Positions 43,243 through 52,120 are shown, numbered from the stretch's first letter. The stretch is 64,000 nt of DNA from Desulfobacteraceae bacterium 4572_130 (GCA_002084425.1 NBLN01000005.1:37360-101359), one strand, 5' to 3'. Notes: a model not told the origin generated them from the letters alone. Translations and numbers: made by a program.

Positions 43243-44187
43243 ATGCAAAAAAAAATTTTAATTTCTAATATTGATCTTAAAAATCAAACATATAAAATTT
43301 CATTTGACACTGATATTACTTTTCTTGCTCAATCAATAAAAGAAATAGGGCTTATAAATATTCCAGTGTTACAAAAAATAGAAAACAAATATATTATTGT
43401 GTCTGGTTTTAAAAGGATAAAAGCTTTAATTTTTAATAATATTAAAGAAACTAGAGCTAATATTATAACGGAAAAACAAAATTTAAATTATAAATCAGCT
43501 GTTACAGCAATTTCAGATAATGCCTTTCAAAGGGAGCTTCACATCATGGAGCAGGCAAAAGCTGTTACAATTTTATCTGAATTTATGGATTTTAAAACAA
43601 TTGCAGAAAAATCTTTGTTGACATTTAATTTTAAAATAAATTTAAATTTTGCAGAAAAATTATTTAACCTTTATTCTATGCCGAAAAATATACATAATCT
43701 AGTAACCCTAGGAAATCTTTCAATGCCTTGTGCCCTTGCCTTAGCAAAATATGATATTAAAACTATTAATGCTTTTGCTTTTATTTTTAACAAAATAAAA
43801 ACAGGGCTTAATAAGCAAATGGAAATAATTACAAATATTTATGAAATTGCACAGCGAGACAATATTACTCCCTTTAAATTATTAAATTCCAAAGACATTA
43901 AAAATATAATTAACAGCAACGAAAATAAGGATAAATCTTTTAAGGGAAATCTTTTAAGAAAATATCTTTTTAAAAAACGTTTTCCTAATCTTTTAAAGGC
44001 AAAAGAAGAGTTTAAATCCAATGTAAAAAAATTAAAATTAGGATCAAATTTAAGATTAGATGCTCCATTAAATTTTGAAGCAAGGGATTATACTTTTTCT
44101 TTAAAATTTGCAAATATTGATGAACTAAAAAAAAATATAAAAAAACTTGAATTAGTTACAAGTTCTCAACCAGATTATTTCCCCTAA
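43243..44187 (+). CDS. ParB N-terminal-domain protein
   Basis: 314 residues. The N-terminal ParB/Srx-type domain is seen in LAQSIKEIGLINIPVLQKIE, YIIVSGFKRIKAL and IS-DNAFQRELHIMEQAKAV. A helical HTH-like middle follows. The C-terminal 70 residues are basic with no known domain. The CTPase GERRxRA box is weakly kept (SGFKRIKA). It is unlikely to be the chromosomal ParB, given no parA or parS nearby; a regulator of unknown role is more likely. Confidence 0.75.
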   Translation: MQKKILISNIDLKNQTYKISFDTDITFLAQSIKEIGLINIPVLQKIENKYIIVSGFKRIKALIFNNIKETRANIITEKQNLNYKSAVTAISDNAFQRELHIMEQAKAVTILSEFMDFKTIAEKSLLTFNFKINLNFAEKLFNLYSMPKNIHNLVTLGNLSMPCALALAKYDIKTINAFAFIFNKIKTGLNKQMEIITNIYEIAQRDNITPFKLLNSKDIKNIINSNENKDKSFKGNLLRKYLFKKRFPNLLKAKEEFKSNVKKLKLGSNLRLDAPLNFEARDYTFSLKFANIDELKKNIKKLELVTSSQPDYFP

Positions 44188-44313
44188 ATCCACCACCATG
44201 CAGCGTTTTGACCCAAACCTGCTAAAAAGAGTTTCCTTTCCTTTCAGCTAAATTATTTTTTGTCGTCAAAATTAACTTTTATAAGTTTATCAAAATCATT
44301 TACTATTATTTTT

Positions 44314-45024
44314 TTAAAGGAAAAAAAAAGATTTAACCCATCCCATAAAAGTATTTTTTTCTAGAATCTCTTTATCATGAGCATTAACCATCATTTTAAT
44401 GGCATTGCTATCAGAAAATCTATCCTTTCTTGTAATGATTTTTTTATTAGTATCAAGTTTTTTTACAATTTTTGCAGGATTTCCAGCAGCAATACAATTA
44501 GATTCAATATCTGTTGTTACAACAGAACCTGCACCAATAATAGTATTTTCCCCAATTGTAACACCTTTACAGACAATACTGCTATCACCAACCCAGACAT
44601 TGGATTCAAGCTTTACAGGATAATTTTTTTCTGGGGGCATACTTCTATTATATATTCCATGCCAGTCTGAATCTGTAATATATACTCCACTTGCAAGCAT
44701 GCAGTTATCTTTAATCACAATATTTTCTGCTGCACTAATTCTAACTCCCGGAGAAATAAGAACATGATCTCCAATTTCTATTCCATTTACATATTTTTTT
44801 TCCGACCATACAGTAAGCCTTGTTTTTTTATCAGGAGCTGCAAGAAGTGTAACATGGTTTCCAATTTTTATGGGAGAACCAAATATTTCAATATGCCATG
44901 GTTTTACAATAAAAGGATTTTTTCCAAGATACTCAAGTTGGGGCATTAAAAAATAACGCACATAAAATTTTTGTAATCTAAACCAAAGTTTTTTTATATA
45001 ATATGGACGATAATCTTTTTGCAT
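44314..45024 (-). CDS. Hexapeptide-repeat acyltransferase (LbH family)
   Basis: 236 residues. The left-handed beta-helix is shown by hexapeptide repeats from IGNHVTLLAAPD to VWVGDSSIVCKGVTIGENTI and IGAGSVVTTDIESNCIAAGN. The catalytic histidine is probably in SDWHGIYNRS. It is likely an O-acetyltransferase acting on a sugar or lipid-linked saccharide. It lies 11 bases after the terpene-cyclase-fold gene in the same direction. Confidence 0.83.
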   Translation of the reverse strand: MQKDYRPYYIKKLWFRLQKFYVRYFLMPQLEYLGKNPFIVKPWHIEIFGSPIKIGNHVTLLAAPDKKTRLTVWSEKKYVNGIEIGDHVLISPGVRISAAENIVIKDNCMLASGVYITDSDWHGIYNRSMPPEKNYPVKLESNVWVGDSSIVCKGVTIGENTIIGAGSVVTTDIESNCIAAGNPAKIVKKLDTNKKIITRKDRFSDSNAIKMMVNAHDKEILEKNTFMGWVKSFFFL

Positions 45025-45035
45025 AATATTTTAAG

Positions 45036-46076
45036 CTATCCTTTAAAGATAAATCCATCCCAAGCATTATGGCAGAAAAGTCTTGATCCTGATGTAAGAT
45101 TATAAAGCATATCACAAGCCATAAGAACCACACCATTTGTCCATGATATTTTTTCTTCTGGCCATATAGTCATATCTGGAAATGTATAACCACACCAAAA
45201 AGTTCCATCTTCATAAATTCTATCCTGTATCCAAGAAAATACAATTTTTGCAAGTTTTTCATTTCCCATTGCAAAAAGTGCCATTACAAGCTCAGAGGTT
45301 TCAGCTATGGTAATCCAGGGACGGTCAGATACACATCTAACACCTTGTCCCTCAATAACATATTTTTTCCAGTATTTTTCAATTCTTTTATTACAACCAT
45401 CATAAGTTAAAGCTCCCACAAGTACAGGATAAAACCAATACATGGAAAATCTTGATTTACTGATATTATAAATATGAATATTATCTTGAATAGATTTTTC
45501 AAGTTTTTTAAATGCAGTTTCCCAGTGTTTTATTCTTTTTTTAAGAACAAAACCAATGGCAATGGCACATTTAAGGCTCATATATATTGAGCTACATCCA
45601 GTAAGAAGTGCCATTGGATCAACTTTTTTTTCAGGGCTTTTTGCCCAATATATTTCACCCCGCTTTGTTTGAAGACTTAAGGCAAAATTAATTCCTTTTT
45701 TTACTGGTTCCCACATTTTTTCAAGAAATTTTCTGTCTTTTTTAATAAGCCATGAATGAAAAACACCTGTGGCAATATAACAGGACATATTTGTTTCCCG
45801 AGTTTTATCTTTAGGTTTTTCATTAATATATGAGGAAAACCATGAACCATCTTGATTTTGTTTTTTAACCATCCATTTAAAAGCAAGTTCAGCTTCTTTA
45901 AAAAATCCACCAATATTAAGCCCCATTGCAGATTCAACAAGATCCCAAGGGTCAGTTTTACCTTTTTTATGCCAAGGTATATTTCCTGATTTTTTTTGCA
46001 AATCAGCAATAAATTGTGCTGGTAAATCAATATTTAAAAAAGAGCTTGCTTGTGCTTTAATATTTTTCTGTGTCAT
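45036..46076 (-). CDS. Prenyltransferase/squalene-cyclase-like alpha/alpha-barrel protein
   Basis: 346 residues. Repeated Trp/Gly-rich helical hairpins include AFKWMVKKQNQDGSWFSSY (a QW-like motif) and FWCGYTFPDMTIWPEEK, which fit the terpenoid cyclase/prenyltransferase alpha-toroid superfamily. The DxDD of cyclases is not seen, so it is probably not a squalene-hopene cyclase. The similar fold of six-hairpin glycosidases is an alternative. A 33-codon relic of another gene ends 3 bases upstream. Confidence 0.7.
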   Translation of the reverse strand: MTQKNIKAQASSFLNIDLPAQFIADLQKKSGNIPWHKKGKTDPWDLVESAMGLNIGGFFKEAELAFKWMVKKQNQDGSWFSSYINEKPKDKTRETNMSCYIATGVFHSWLIKKDRKFLEKMWEPVKKGINFALSLQTKRGEIYWAKSPEKKVDPMALLTGCSSIYMSLKCAIAIGFVLKKRIKHWETAFKKLEKSIQDNIHIYNISKSRFSMYWFYPVLVGALTYDGCNKRIEKYWKKYVIEGQGVRCVSDRPWITIAETSELVMALFAMGNEKLAKIVFSWIQDRIYEDGTFWCGYTFPDMTIWPEEKISWTNGVVLMACDMLYNLTSGSRLFCHNAWDGFIFKG

Positions 46077-46079
46077 TAT

Positions 46080-46181
46080 TTACCTTAATCTATTATAAAA
46101 ACTATTTATCAACTTTATCCTAGCATCACCATATTGTTCCTTAAATTCCTTTAATGTTTGAATAATTTCTGAACGAACCAT
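46080..46181 (-). pseudogene. N-terminal relic of a minimal nucleotidyltransferase (MNT domain)
   Basis: A 33-codon frame behind GAGGAG. The first 19 residues, MVRSEIIQTLKEFKEQYGD, are like the start of MntA/MNT nucleotidyltransferases, but the catalytic GSxARG region is missing and the frame ends after an unrelated 14-residue stretch. It probably marks a decayed MNT-HEPN toxin-antitoxin locus. Confidence 0.5.
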
Positions 46182-46230
46182 AAAACTTTATCTCCTCTGG
46201 GAAATTTATCCTCTGCATTTCCCTATTAAC

Positions 46231-46704
46231 TTAAAATTTCCAGTCTTCTCTTTGCATAAAATCCTCAATATTTATACAATCTATTTTAAAATGCTTACAA
46301 ATATTTGGAATTTTAGCAGCATTCTTTTTTTCAATTTCTTGTGTAACAACGCATGAATTTTGAACTTTTGCTTTTGCTATAACAAAAGGATCAGCAACTG
46401 GTGTTCCTTCAAGTTGTTCTTTTTTTCGTATTAATGCTTGAAAATGTTGAACTTTAAATATTTCAACTACAAATTTTAATTCATTATTTAAAGGAATTGG
46501 AAAAAGTTCATTATGATTTTTTACCCAAATAGTAAGCCTGGTTTCTTTTCGTTTTCTTTGAATTTCATTTTTTACTTCTCTAACAGATATTATTCTTTGC
46601 TGGTCTATTAAATTATCAAATTTTTCCCATAGAGAAGGAAATCTTTTTGAATAAAAATTTTCAAATAAGGTGATAAATGCACATGTATCAAAAATATAAA
46701 TCAT
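46231..46704 (-). CDS. PIN-like DUF4411 toxin candidate
   Basis: 157 residues. PIN-fold acidic residues are present: FDTCAFI at the N-terminus, EVKNEIQ near residue 42, and VADPFVIAKAK near 105. Such PIN-like proteins are predicted ribonucleases. The ATG overlaps the stop of the ImmA/IrrE gene by four bases (ATGA), so they form an operon. This gene pair is a recognised toxin-antitoxin arrangement. Confidence 0.82.
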   Translation of the reverse strand: MIYIFDTCAFITLFENFYSKRFPSLWEKFDNLIDQQRIISVREVKNEIQRKRKETRLTIWVKNHNELFPIPLNNELKFVVEIFKVQHFQALIRKKEQLEGTPVADPFVIAKAKVQNSCVVTQEIEKKNAAKIPNICKHFKIDCINIEDFMQREDWKF

Positions 46705-47873
46705 AAAACAGCTCCTTTCTTAAATAGAAAAGGCTCAATATTTAAGACTCTATCTGCTTTAATACCGATATATCCCGCCAGTTGGTCTTGAGTTATTTTA
46801 TTTTGATAATATCGTGAAAATGCTAAGCTTAAATAATTTTCACCAAGATATACTGCCTTTGTAGCATAATAATCTCCCCCACTTTTTGAAGTTTTATTTT
46901 TATATTTAAATTGATTCGTCCATTTTTCTGTATAAAATTTATAATCTTCACTATCAATAAAGTTTAATTCTAGGAATTTTCGTAAAATAACTTCTCTACT
47001 TACACAATAACTATCTGCTAATGCTGAAATAGTTATTTCTGAAATTTGAATTTTATTAGATAATTTTTGAAAATCTTTATTCGGAACTAAAGTTTCAGCA
47101 GCAATCTTATTACAAAAAATTTCAATCTTTTTTTCGTTATTTGGTAAATATTTAAGATATTCGTCATTATTCTTATCAATACCACCGGTCTTAAATAACA
47201 AATGAGCTAATTCATGAAATAGTGTAAATACTTGTCGTGTTTTTGGCATACTATTATTAATATAAATAATAGGAAAAACTAAATCATATATACAAAATCC
47301 TGAAATTTGGTCATTTTTGAATGCTTCTTTAAAAATAAAAATCCCACAAGATTCAATTCTATTCCTCCATATTTTGAAAGCTTCATCTGTATTTTTAATT
47401 AATTTCTGTTTTGCTAAACTAATACCCAAATAAGATCTAATTTTATCAGCAATTTCAAAATAATCGCTATCCTTTGTAACTTCTATATCATTTAATATTT
47501 TTTTATTTGATGGATTTATATTTTCATTTAATTCTCCTAAATTTATCTGCATGGCTTGTGCTTGTCTGAACAATTTTAAAAAATAGGGAGACAAATTTTC
47601 TATTTCTGTCTCTGGCAATGTACGAAACGATTTTTTGGGATTCAGTTCTTTTGGAGGTTCTGGAAAAAAGAATAGAGCAAGAGGTCTCTTTAAAATAGTA
47701 TAAGCAAGTTTTTCAAGCTGTGGATATGTAGGAGAAGTCTCCCCTGCTTCCCACTGCATAATTGTCTTTTTATCTTTCTTCATCCTAATAGCAAGTTCAA
47801 CAACATTAATCCCTGCTGTTTCTCTTGCCCATTTTAAAACTAAAGGATTTATAGGTAAATTTGTATTACTCAT
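46701..47873 (-). CDS. XRE-type HTH / ImmA-IrrE metallopeptidase (antitoxin candidate)
   Basis: About 390 residues from ATG 47873, chosen for the GAGGTGAG site; a longer frame to 47921 exists. The N-terminal HTH (WARETAGINVVELAIRMKKD, TIMQWEAGE) binds DNA. The ImmA/IrrE (COG2856) zinc-peptidase domain has HELAH (TLFHELAHLLF). Partner of the downstream DUF4411 protein. The HTH may autoregulate the pair and the protease may process a repressor. Confidence 0.87.
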   Translation of the reverse strand: MSNTNLPINPLVLKWARETAGINVVELAIRMKKDKKTIMQWEAGETSPTYPQLEKLAYTILKRPLALFFFPEPPKELNPKKSFRTLPETEIENLSPYFLKLFRQAQAMQINLGELNENINPSNKKILNDIEVTKDSDYFEIADKIRSYLGISLAKQKLIKNTDEAFKIWRNRIESCGIFIFKEAFKNDQISGFCIYDLVFPIIYINNSMPKTRQVFTLFHELAHLLFKTGGIDKNNDEYLKYLPNNEKKIEIFCNKIAAETLVPNKDFQKLSNKIQISEITISALADSYCVSREVILRKFLELNFIDSEDYKFYTEKWTNQFKYKNKTSKSGGDYYATKAVYLGENYLSLAFSRYYQNKITQDQLAGYIGIKADRVLNIEPFLFKKGAVL

Positions 47874-48013
47874 AACTCTCACCTCAATAATTTTTATAAT
47901 ACCATTCCCCAAAATATTCAAAGCTTTAACATTAACTTTATATTATCCTTTTTAACATCTATTAAATCGAATTTTCAAATTAAAGCTACGGTTTTTTTTC
48001 TTACACTCTCCAT

Positions 48014-48035
48014 ATTTTATACTACCCTATAAAAT
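48014..48035. repeat. Small palindrome over the DUF4143 stop codon
   Basis: Arms ATTTTATA (48014-48021) and TATAAAAT (48028-48035) with a 6-base loop, overlapping the end of the ATPase gene. TATTTTATAC here also occurs at 49152-49161 on the other side of the gene. Confidence 0.5.
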
Positions 48036-49143
48036 AAGAAACAGGATCAACAACATTAATTTTTCCTATTGAATATGGATTTTTTAAGTTTGCAACAATT
48101 TGACTAGCTTTTTTAGGATTTAATTTTTCTGCATAATATTTTAAATGCTTTGAAACTTTATCATCTGAAAATTTTACTTCTATTAATTCTTGTATTATTC
48201 CTTCCTTTAAAATAACAAAATCAACTTCCCTGCCTTCTTTGTCACGGATAAATCTTAAATCATATCTATATCCTGTGGTATCTTCTAAAAAATGAATTTT
48301 TTTTATAAGCTGGGTTGCCACAAGATTTTCAAAAATAGCACCTTTATCTCCAATTACATCACCATTATCATAGAAAAATACCTTGGGAGGTTTAATAACT
48401 GCTCTTGGCAAATTTTTTGTATAAGGTCTAACTTGAAATATAAGATACATTCTTTCTAATACATCAAGCCAGTTTTTTACTGTTTTAAATGATACCTGAA
48501 TTTCACCTGCAATATTTGATAAAACAATTAAAGATCCAACGCGATTTCGAAGTTGACTTACAAAAAGTTCAAGCAAAGAAATGTGCCTTACAAGCTCAAG
48601 GTCTCTGATATCCTCCATTAAAATTCTGTCAAATTTTTCTTTTCTCCATCTTCTTGCTTGTATTTCATTTCCATCAAGAAATGGTTCAGGAAATCCACCA
48701 AAAATCATTAAACGATTAAAAACTTCCTTTTTACTCATTTTTTTTGGATATTCATCAAATCCAAATGGATGAAGCCGCCAATAATAATAACGGCCTAAAA
48801 GAGAATCTCCACCTTTTTTATAAACATTAAGCCTTGCTGAACCTGTAACAAGAAAATCATTATTATCTTTTTTTGTATCATAAACTCCTTTAATCCAATT
48901 TTTCCAATTCCTATATTTATGAAGCTCGTCAAAAACAATAAGCCCATGATTTTTATGCCATTTAAAAGCTAATAAGTCATGTTTGTCCTCAGTAAAATCC
49001 CAGTTAAAATACCTGCCAGAAGAATAACCCTGTTTTATTATACTTTTTGCAAGAGTAGTTTTACCAACCTGTCTTGGCCCGCCAATAAAAACCATTTTCT
49101 TTTTTAAATCTTGAACAATATTTTTATAAATATACCTTTTCAT
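48022..49143 (-). CDS. AAA ATPase with DUF4143 domain
   Basis: 373 residues. Walker A is GGPRQVGKTTLA, Walker B is GLIVFDELHKY, with a sensor VTGSARLNVY. The C-terminal DUF4143 region (FENLVATQLIKKI, VDFVILKEGIIQELIEVKFS) resembles a restriction-endonuclease-like fold. These ATPases are widespread accessory genes of unclear role. It is bordered by short inverted and direct repeats on both sides. No ribosome-binding site of note. Confidence 0.85.
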   Translation of the reverse strand: MKRYIYKNIVQDLKKKMVFIGGPRQVGKTTLAKSIIKQGYSSGRYFNWDFTEDKHDLLAFKWHKNHGLIVFDELHKYRNWKNWIKGVYDTKKDNNDFLVTGSARLNVYKKGGDSLLGRYYYWRLHPFGFDEYPKKMSKKEVFNRLMIFGGFPEPFLDGNEIQARRWRKEKFDRILMEDIRDLELVRHISLLELFVSQLRNRVGSLIVLSNIAGEIQVSFKTVKNWLDVLERMYLIFQVRPYTKNLPRAVIKPPKVFFYDNGDVIGDKGAIFENLVATQLIKKIHFLEDTTGYRYDLRFIRDKEGREVDFVILKEGIIQELIEVKFSDDKVSKHLKYYAEKLNPKKASQIVANLKNPYSIGKINVVDPVSYFIG

Positions 49144-49146
49144 AAT

Positions 49147-49212
49147 ATGGCTATTTTATACCCTATTCCAAAACAGTCAAGGCTATTTGGGACTATGGTA
49201 TAAAATAGCCAT
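49147..49212. promoter_or_regulatory. 16-bp perfect inverted repeat upstream of the DUF4143 gene
   Basis: ATGGCTATTTTATACC (49147-49162) and GGTATAAAATAGCCAT (49197-49212) are perfect inverted copies separated by 34 bases, directly upstream of the ATG at 49143. It may be an operator pair, a terminal repeat of an inserted cassette, or both. Confidence 0.7.
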
Positions 49213-49257
49213 GGTTTTATGTATGATATTATGTTTATTTTTTCTATAATAAATACG

Positions 49258-50019
49258 CTATATTCTTGGTTTCCATGTTATTACAACAAAACAAATTAAA
49301 GAAATTATCAAAAATCCATAAACAGTAAAAAAAAATGGAACAAAGGCATTTTTAGTAATTGTAAGAACCACAGACAATTCTTCTTTTTCATTAGTATTTT
49401 GAACTCCATCAGCATTTTTGCTTTTATTTATAGTTTTAGTAACAAAATTTGTTATTGTTATTCTTAAAGATTTATATGTCATGGGTTTTAAAAAATATGC
49501 TTTTTGAGTACTGATTTCCCTGTTATTTTTTAAAAGAATAATTTGTGCAAAATTTTGTTTTATATGAAAATTTTTTCTTGTAAGTACTTGTTTACTTTTT
49601 TTAAAGTCCTTTATTTTAAGAAATTCTGGATTATCTATAAATTGAATATTTTTAATTTTTATAGTGTAATTTTTAAAAGTATAAGATTCATTTTTACTTA
49701 AAAATAATATATGAATAATAAAAAATGACCATGCTCGAAAATTTCCAATTTTTACAGCTGCTGCAAGCTGATTAATTATATTGCATAATGCTGTATTTAT
49801 AAATAAAAGCAGACTTACAAAAATAATTATTATAACCCATAAAGTTAAAGTTACATGCCAGGTATTTTTAATCCAATCATAAATAACTGTATTATTCATA
49901 ATTTTCATGGCTTGTTTGTATTCTGGAAAAAAGCTTAAACCTATGCCAATACTCATTAAAGCAATAATAATAAGCAATAAATAAAAAGTTAGTTTTATTG
50001 AAGCAAATTTTTGTATCAT
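49258..50019 (-). CDS. ResB-like cytochrome c biogenesis protein (short form)
   Basis: 253 residues. Membrane segments are at about 10-30, 57-76 and 225-248, with a periplasmic loop rich in beta strands between. This is ResB (Ccs1) topology: IKLTFYLLLIIIALMSIGIG, then WHVTLTLWVIIIIFVSLLLF. ResB proteins are usually 400 or more residues, so it is reduced. With CcsA it forms system II heme attachment. It follows ccsA by 9 bases. Confidence 0.7.
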   Translation of the reverse strand: MIQKFASIKLTFYLLLIIIALMSIGIGLSFFPEYKQAMKIMNNTVIYDWIKNTWHVTLTLWVIIIIFVSLLLFINTALCNIINQLAAAVKIGNFRAWSFFIIHILFLSKNESYTFKNYTIKIKNIQFIDNPEFLKIKDFKKSKQVLTRKNFHIKQNFAQIILLKNNREISTQKAYFLKPMTYKSLRITITNFVTKTINKSKNADGVQNTNEKEELSVVLTITKNAFVPFFFTVYGFLIISLICFVVITWKPRI

Positions 50020-50028
50020 AATTTTTTT

Positions 50029-50880
50029 TTAATGAAATAAAATCATCCATATTATAAACATTGCAGGAAAGGACATTGCAGGAAGTTTTATTTTAGATGA
50101 ATATTTAAATGAAACTGGAATATGAAAACATAGCATTACAAAAAGAAAAACAATGGATGCCTTAAAAAAATCTTTGGTCCATCTCCATGAATCTCCCAGC
50201 CAGTTAAGACACCATAATGATCCTGCCCACTCACTTACAAGATATATTGCAACACCTATAAGCAAAAAATTTCTTGCCATGTGAATTGCATTATTTTTTA
50301 TGAATTTAATATTTATATTATTAGAATTACAATTGTTTTGGCTAGGCATATTTGAATTGATAGAGAGAGAATTGATATTAGATTGATTAATATCAGATAA
50401 ATTAATATTTAAATTAGTCCACATAACTGCATTAGCAATAATTGCTGCATAAATAAAAAAAGCTGCACCAACTAATCTTAAATTAAAAAAAATATTAACC
50501 CATAAATTTCCATACATAAAAAAATCATTATTAAAAATTTTAGGAGAATTTTTCTGAAGCAACAAAATTATAAAAAAAGCAATACACATAATTAAGCTGA
50601 TTCTATTTTTATAAAATGCTGTTTCAATAAAATTTTTAGATATAATTTCAATAATAGAAACCAGAAAAATTATATAAACCGTAGATTCAAAGGAACCAAA
50701 TAATGGAATTCTTTTCTCTATTATAATTAAAAGTATTATACATAAAAAACATAAAATACTACCCATTGACATTACAATTCTGGCTAATAAAAATTTTTTA
50801 AAAAAATTAAAAATAAAACCAAGCAAAAACAAAAAAGTTATTATTAAATAAATTGATTTAAAAATTTCCTGAACTGGCAT
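50029..50880 (-). CDS. ccsA: CcsA-like cytochrome c assembly protein
   Basis: 283 residues with about eight membrane segments. The WWD-like heme-handling loop is WAGSLWCLNWLGDSWRW, a variant of WGxxWxWD that retains the tryptophans and one aspartate. It carries heme to the periplasmic ligation site with ResB. An unusual asparagine/serine-rich loop (about 165-193) lies in the middle. It is immediately adjacent to the NTPase gene upstream (stop and start abut). Confidence 0.8.
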   Translation of the reverse strand: MPVQEIFKSIYLIITFLFLLGFIFNFFKKFLLARIVMSMGSILCFLCIILLIIIEKRIPLFGSFESTVYIIFLVSIIEIISKNFIETAFYKNRISLIMCIAFFIILLLQKNSPKIFNNDFFMYGNLWVNIFFNLRLVGAAFFIYAAIIANAVMWTNLNINLSDINQSNINSLSINSNMPSQNNCNSNNINIKFIKNNAIHMARNFLLIGVAIYLVSEWAGSLWCLNWLGDSWRWTKDFFKASIVFLFVMLCFHIPVSFKYSSKIKLPAMSFPAMFIIWMILFH

Positions 50881-51492
50881 TTATTGTTCCTTAAGACATA
50901 TTTTTGTTAATTTTTCCAAGGCATTATCATCATTAACATTAATAATATAAGTTTTTTGAATTTTCCAGATTTCACAAACTTTTTCCAGTAAACTTTCTCT
51001 GACAATCCATATATGAATTAAATCTGGTATTTCAATAAGTTCTTTAAGATATTTAGCCCAGCCAAGCCCCTTAAGTTCAAGCTTTCCTATTTCATCTATA
51101 AATATTATTTTTGAATTTTTACATTTTTCAATGCTTAAGGCTTTTTTGCCGGCATCAATCCCCTTTTGAAAAAATTTAAAACAAACATTTATTTTACTAT
51201 TATTTGTTTTATTATCATCCAAAGGTGCATAAACTGCCAAAGGAGTTATTTTATTAGATTTAAGATCAATTAAATCAAAACCATGTCTTTTATTATTTTT
51301 CCATAATCCTTTAGCAAGGATTCCACAAAGATTAATATTTTTTTTTCTTAATTTCTTTATAAGATTTTCTGCAAGTGTAGATTTACCAGACTGAACATCT
51401 CCTGTTATAATTATCCGATATTTTAAGTTTTCTTTATAAACTGCTTTATAAAATGAATCGTAATTTTTATTAATATCACTTATTGACATCAT
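50881..51492 (-). CDS. THEP1-like nucleoside-triphosphatase
   Basis: 203 residues. The P-loop is ITGDVQSGKSTLAENL and Walker B is IIFIDEIGKLELKGLGW, the signature of the THEP1 (DUF265) NTPase family. These hydrolyse NTPs with low rate; cellular roles are unknown. It shares an operon with ccsA and resB. A link to cytochrome assembly would be unusual. Confidence 0.72.
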   Translation of the reverse strand: MMSISDINKNYDSFYKAVYKENLKYRIIITGDVQSGKSTLAENLIKKLRKKNINLCGILAKGLWKNNKRHGFDLIDLKSNKITPLAVYAPLDDNKTNNSKINVCFKFFQKGIDAGKKALSIEKCKNSKIIFIDEIGKLELKGLGWAKYLKELIEIPDLIHIWIVRESLLEKVCEIWKIQKTYIINVNDDNALEKLTKICLKEQ

Positions 51493-51774
51493 TAAATCCC
51501 TACCTGCAAAATCATCTATATTATAGATCTTTTATTTCTCTAACTTAATTATTTTTGTTGTAATCAAACTAGTAAAACATACTATATTACCAGCTTTTAA
51601 ACAAAAAATATACATTGCCATGGATCCATTATCTAATTTTTATTATTCTTTTGTTAATAGATGTTCAAACATAATCTTCTTTTTATCTAATTAATGAAAA
51701 AAAATTTTACAGTTGAGATTATAGAATCAGGTATATCAAATAGATACAATGAATGTATTATTTTGCTACACTTC

Positions 51775-51791
51775 TATAACCTGTTGTTATA
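51775..51791. promoter_or_regulatory. Enhancer-like dyad 1
   Basis: TATAACCTGTTGTTATA: 6-base inverted arms around a 5-base centre, about 160 bases upstream of the -24 element. It shares a pattern with dyad 2, including compensatory changes at the outer positions. Confidence 0.5.
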
Positions 51792-51833
51792 ACATTAAAA
51801 TCAATGAATTTATAAAAAATATACCTTATAGAC

Positions 51834-51850
51834 TGTAATATATTGTTACA
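51834..51850. promoter_or_regulatory. Enhancer-like dyad 2
   Basis: TGTAATATATTGTTACA: 17 bases, about 100 bases upstream of the -24 element, 59 bases from dyad 1. Reverse complements of both share T-R-TAACAA near the 5' end and TTAYA at the 3' end. Confidence 0.5.
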
Positions 51851-51949
51851 TTAACCTTCATTTAAATCAAATTATCCATTAGATTAATAAAAAGTAAAAT
51901 ATATAGTATTTTCAATCAGTTATATTCAATATTTCTTTTTATTTTCTTC

Positions 51950-51965
51950 TGGTACAAGCATTGCA
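51950..51965 (+). promoter_or_regulatory. Sigma-54 (-24/-12) promoter of the GcvH-like gene
   Basis: TGGTACAAGCATTGCA fits TGGCAC-G-N4-TTGCA with the invariant GG and GC at the correct 10-base spacing; two of the conserved positions differ. It lies about 155 bases before the ATG, and a sigma-54 activator gene is encoded within 2 kb. Confidence 0.7.
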
Positions 51966-52007
51966 AAATAATTTCATAAAAATAAGAAATTTAAATTTTC
52001 TATTAAA

Positions 52008-52100
52008 TAACTAGAATAAGGCAGATCTAGTTTTTAATTCTTGGTTTGCCTTACAATGAAACATAAAAGAATATTAAGTAATTATAAATTCTTTTATATA
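52008..52100 (+). repeat. Dispersed repeat, family A, copy 8
   Basis: AAGGCAGATCTAGTTTTTAA, GGTTTGCCTTACAATGAAAC and AATTATAAATTCTTTTATAT. It lies in the untranslated leader of the GcvH-like gene. Confidence 0.8.
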
Positions 52101-52120
52101 AATAAAAAGGAGGACCTGAA

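Larger units (their letters stand above)
51493..52120. other. Regulatory region upstream of the GcvH-like gene
   Basis: 628 bases between the NTPase (minus) and the GcvH-like gene (plus). It holds two 17-bp dyads (51775-51791 and 51834-51850), a sigma-54 promoter (51950-51965) and a family A repeat (52008-52100) ending just before the AAGGAGG ribosome-binding site. The first 280 bases show nothing recognisable. Confidence 0.6.

Noticed and set aside
44377..44670. 97-residue plus-strand frame inside the acyltransferase gene
   Set aside because: Antisense of the hexapeptide repeats, which give periodic composition and so spurious open frames.
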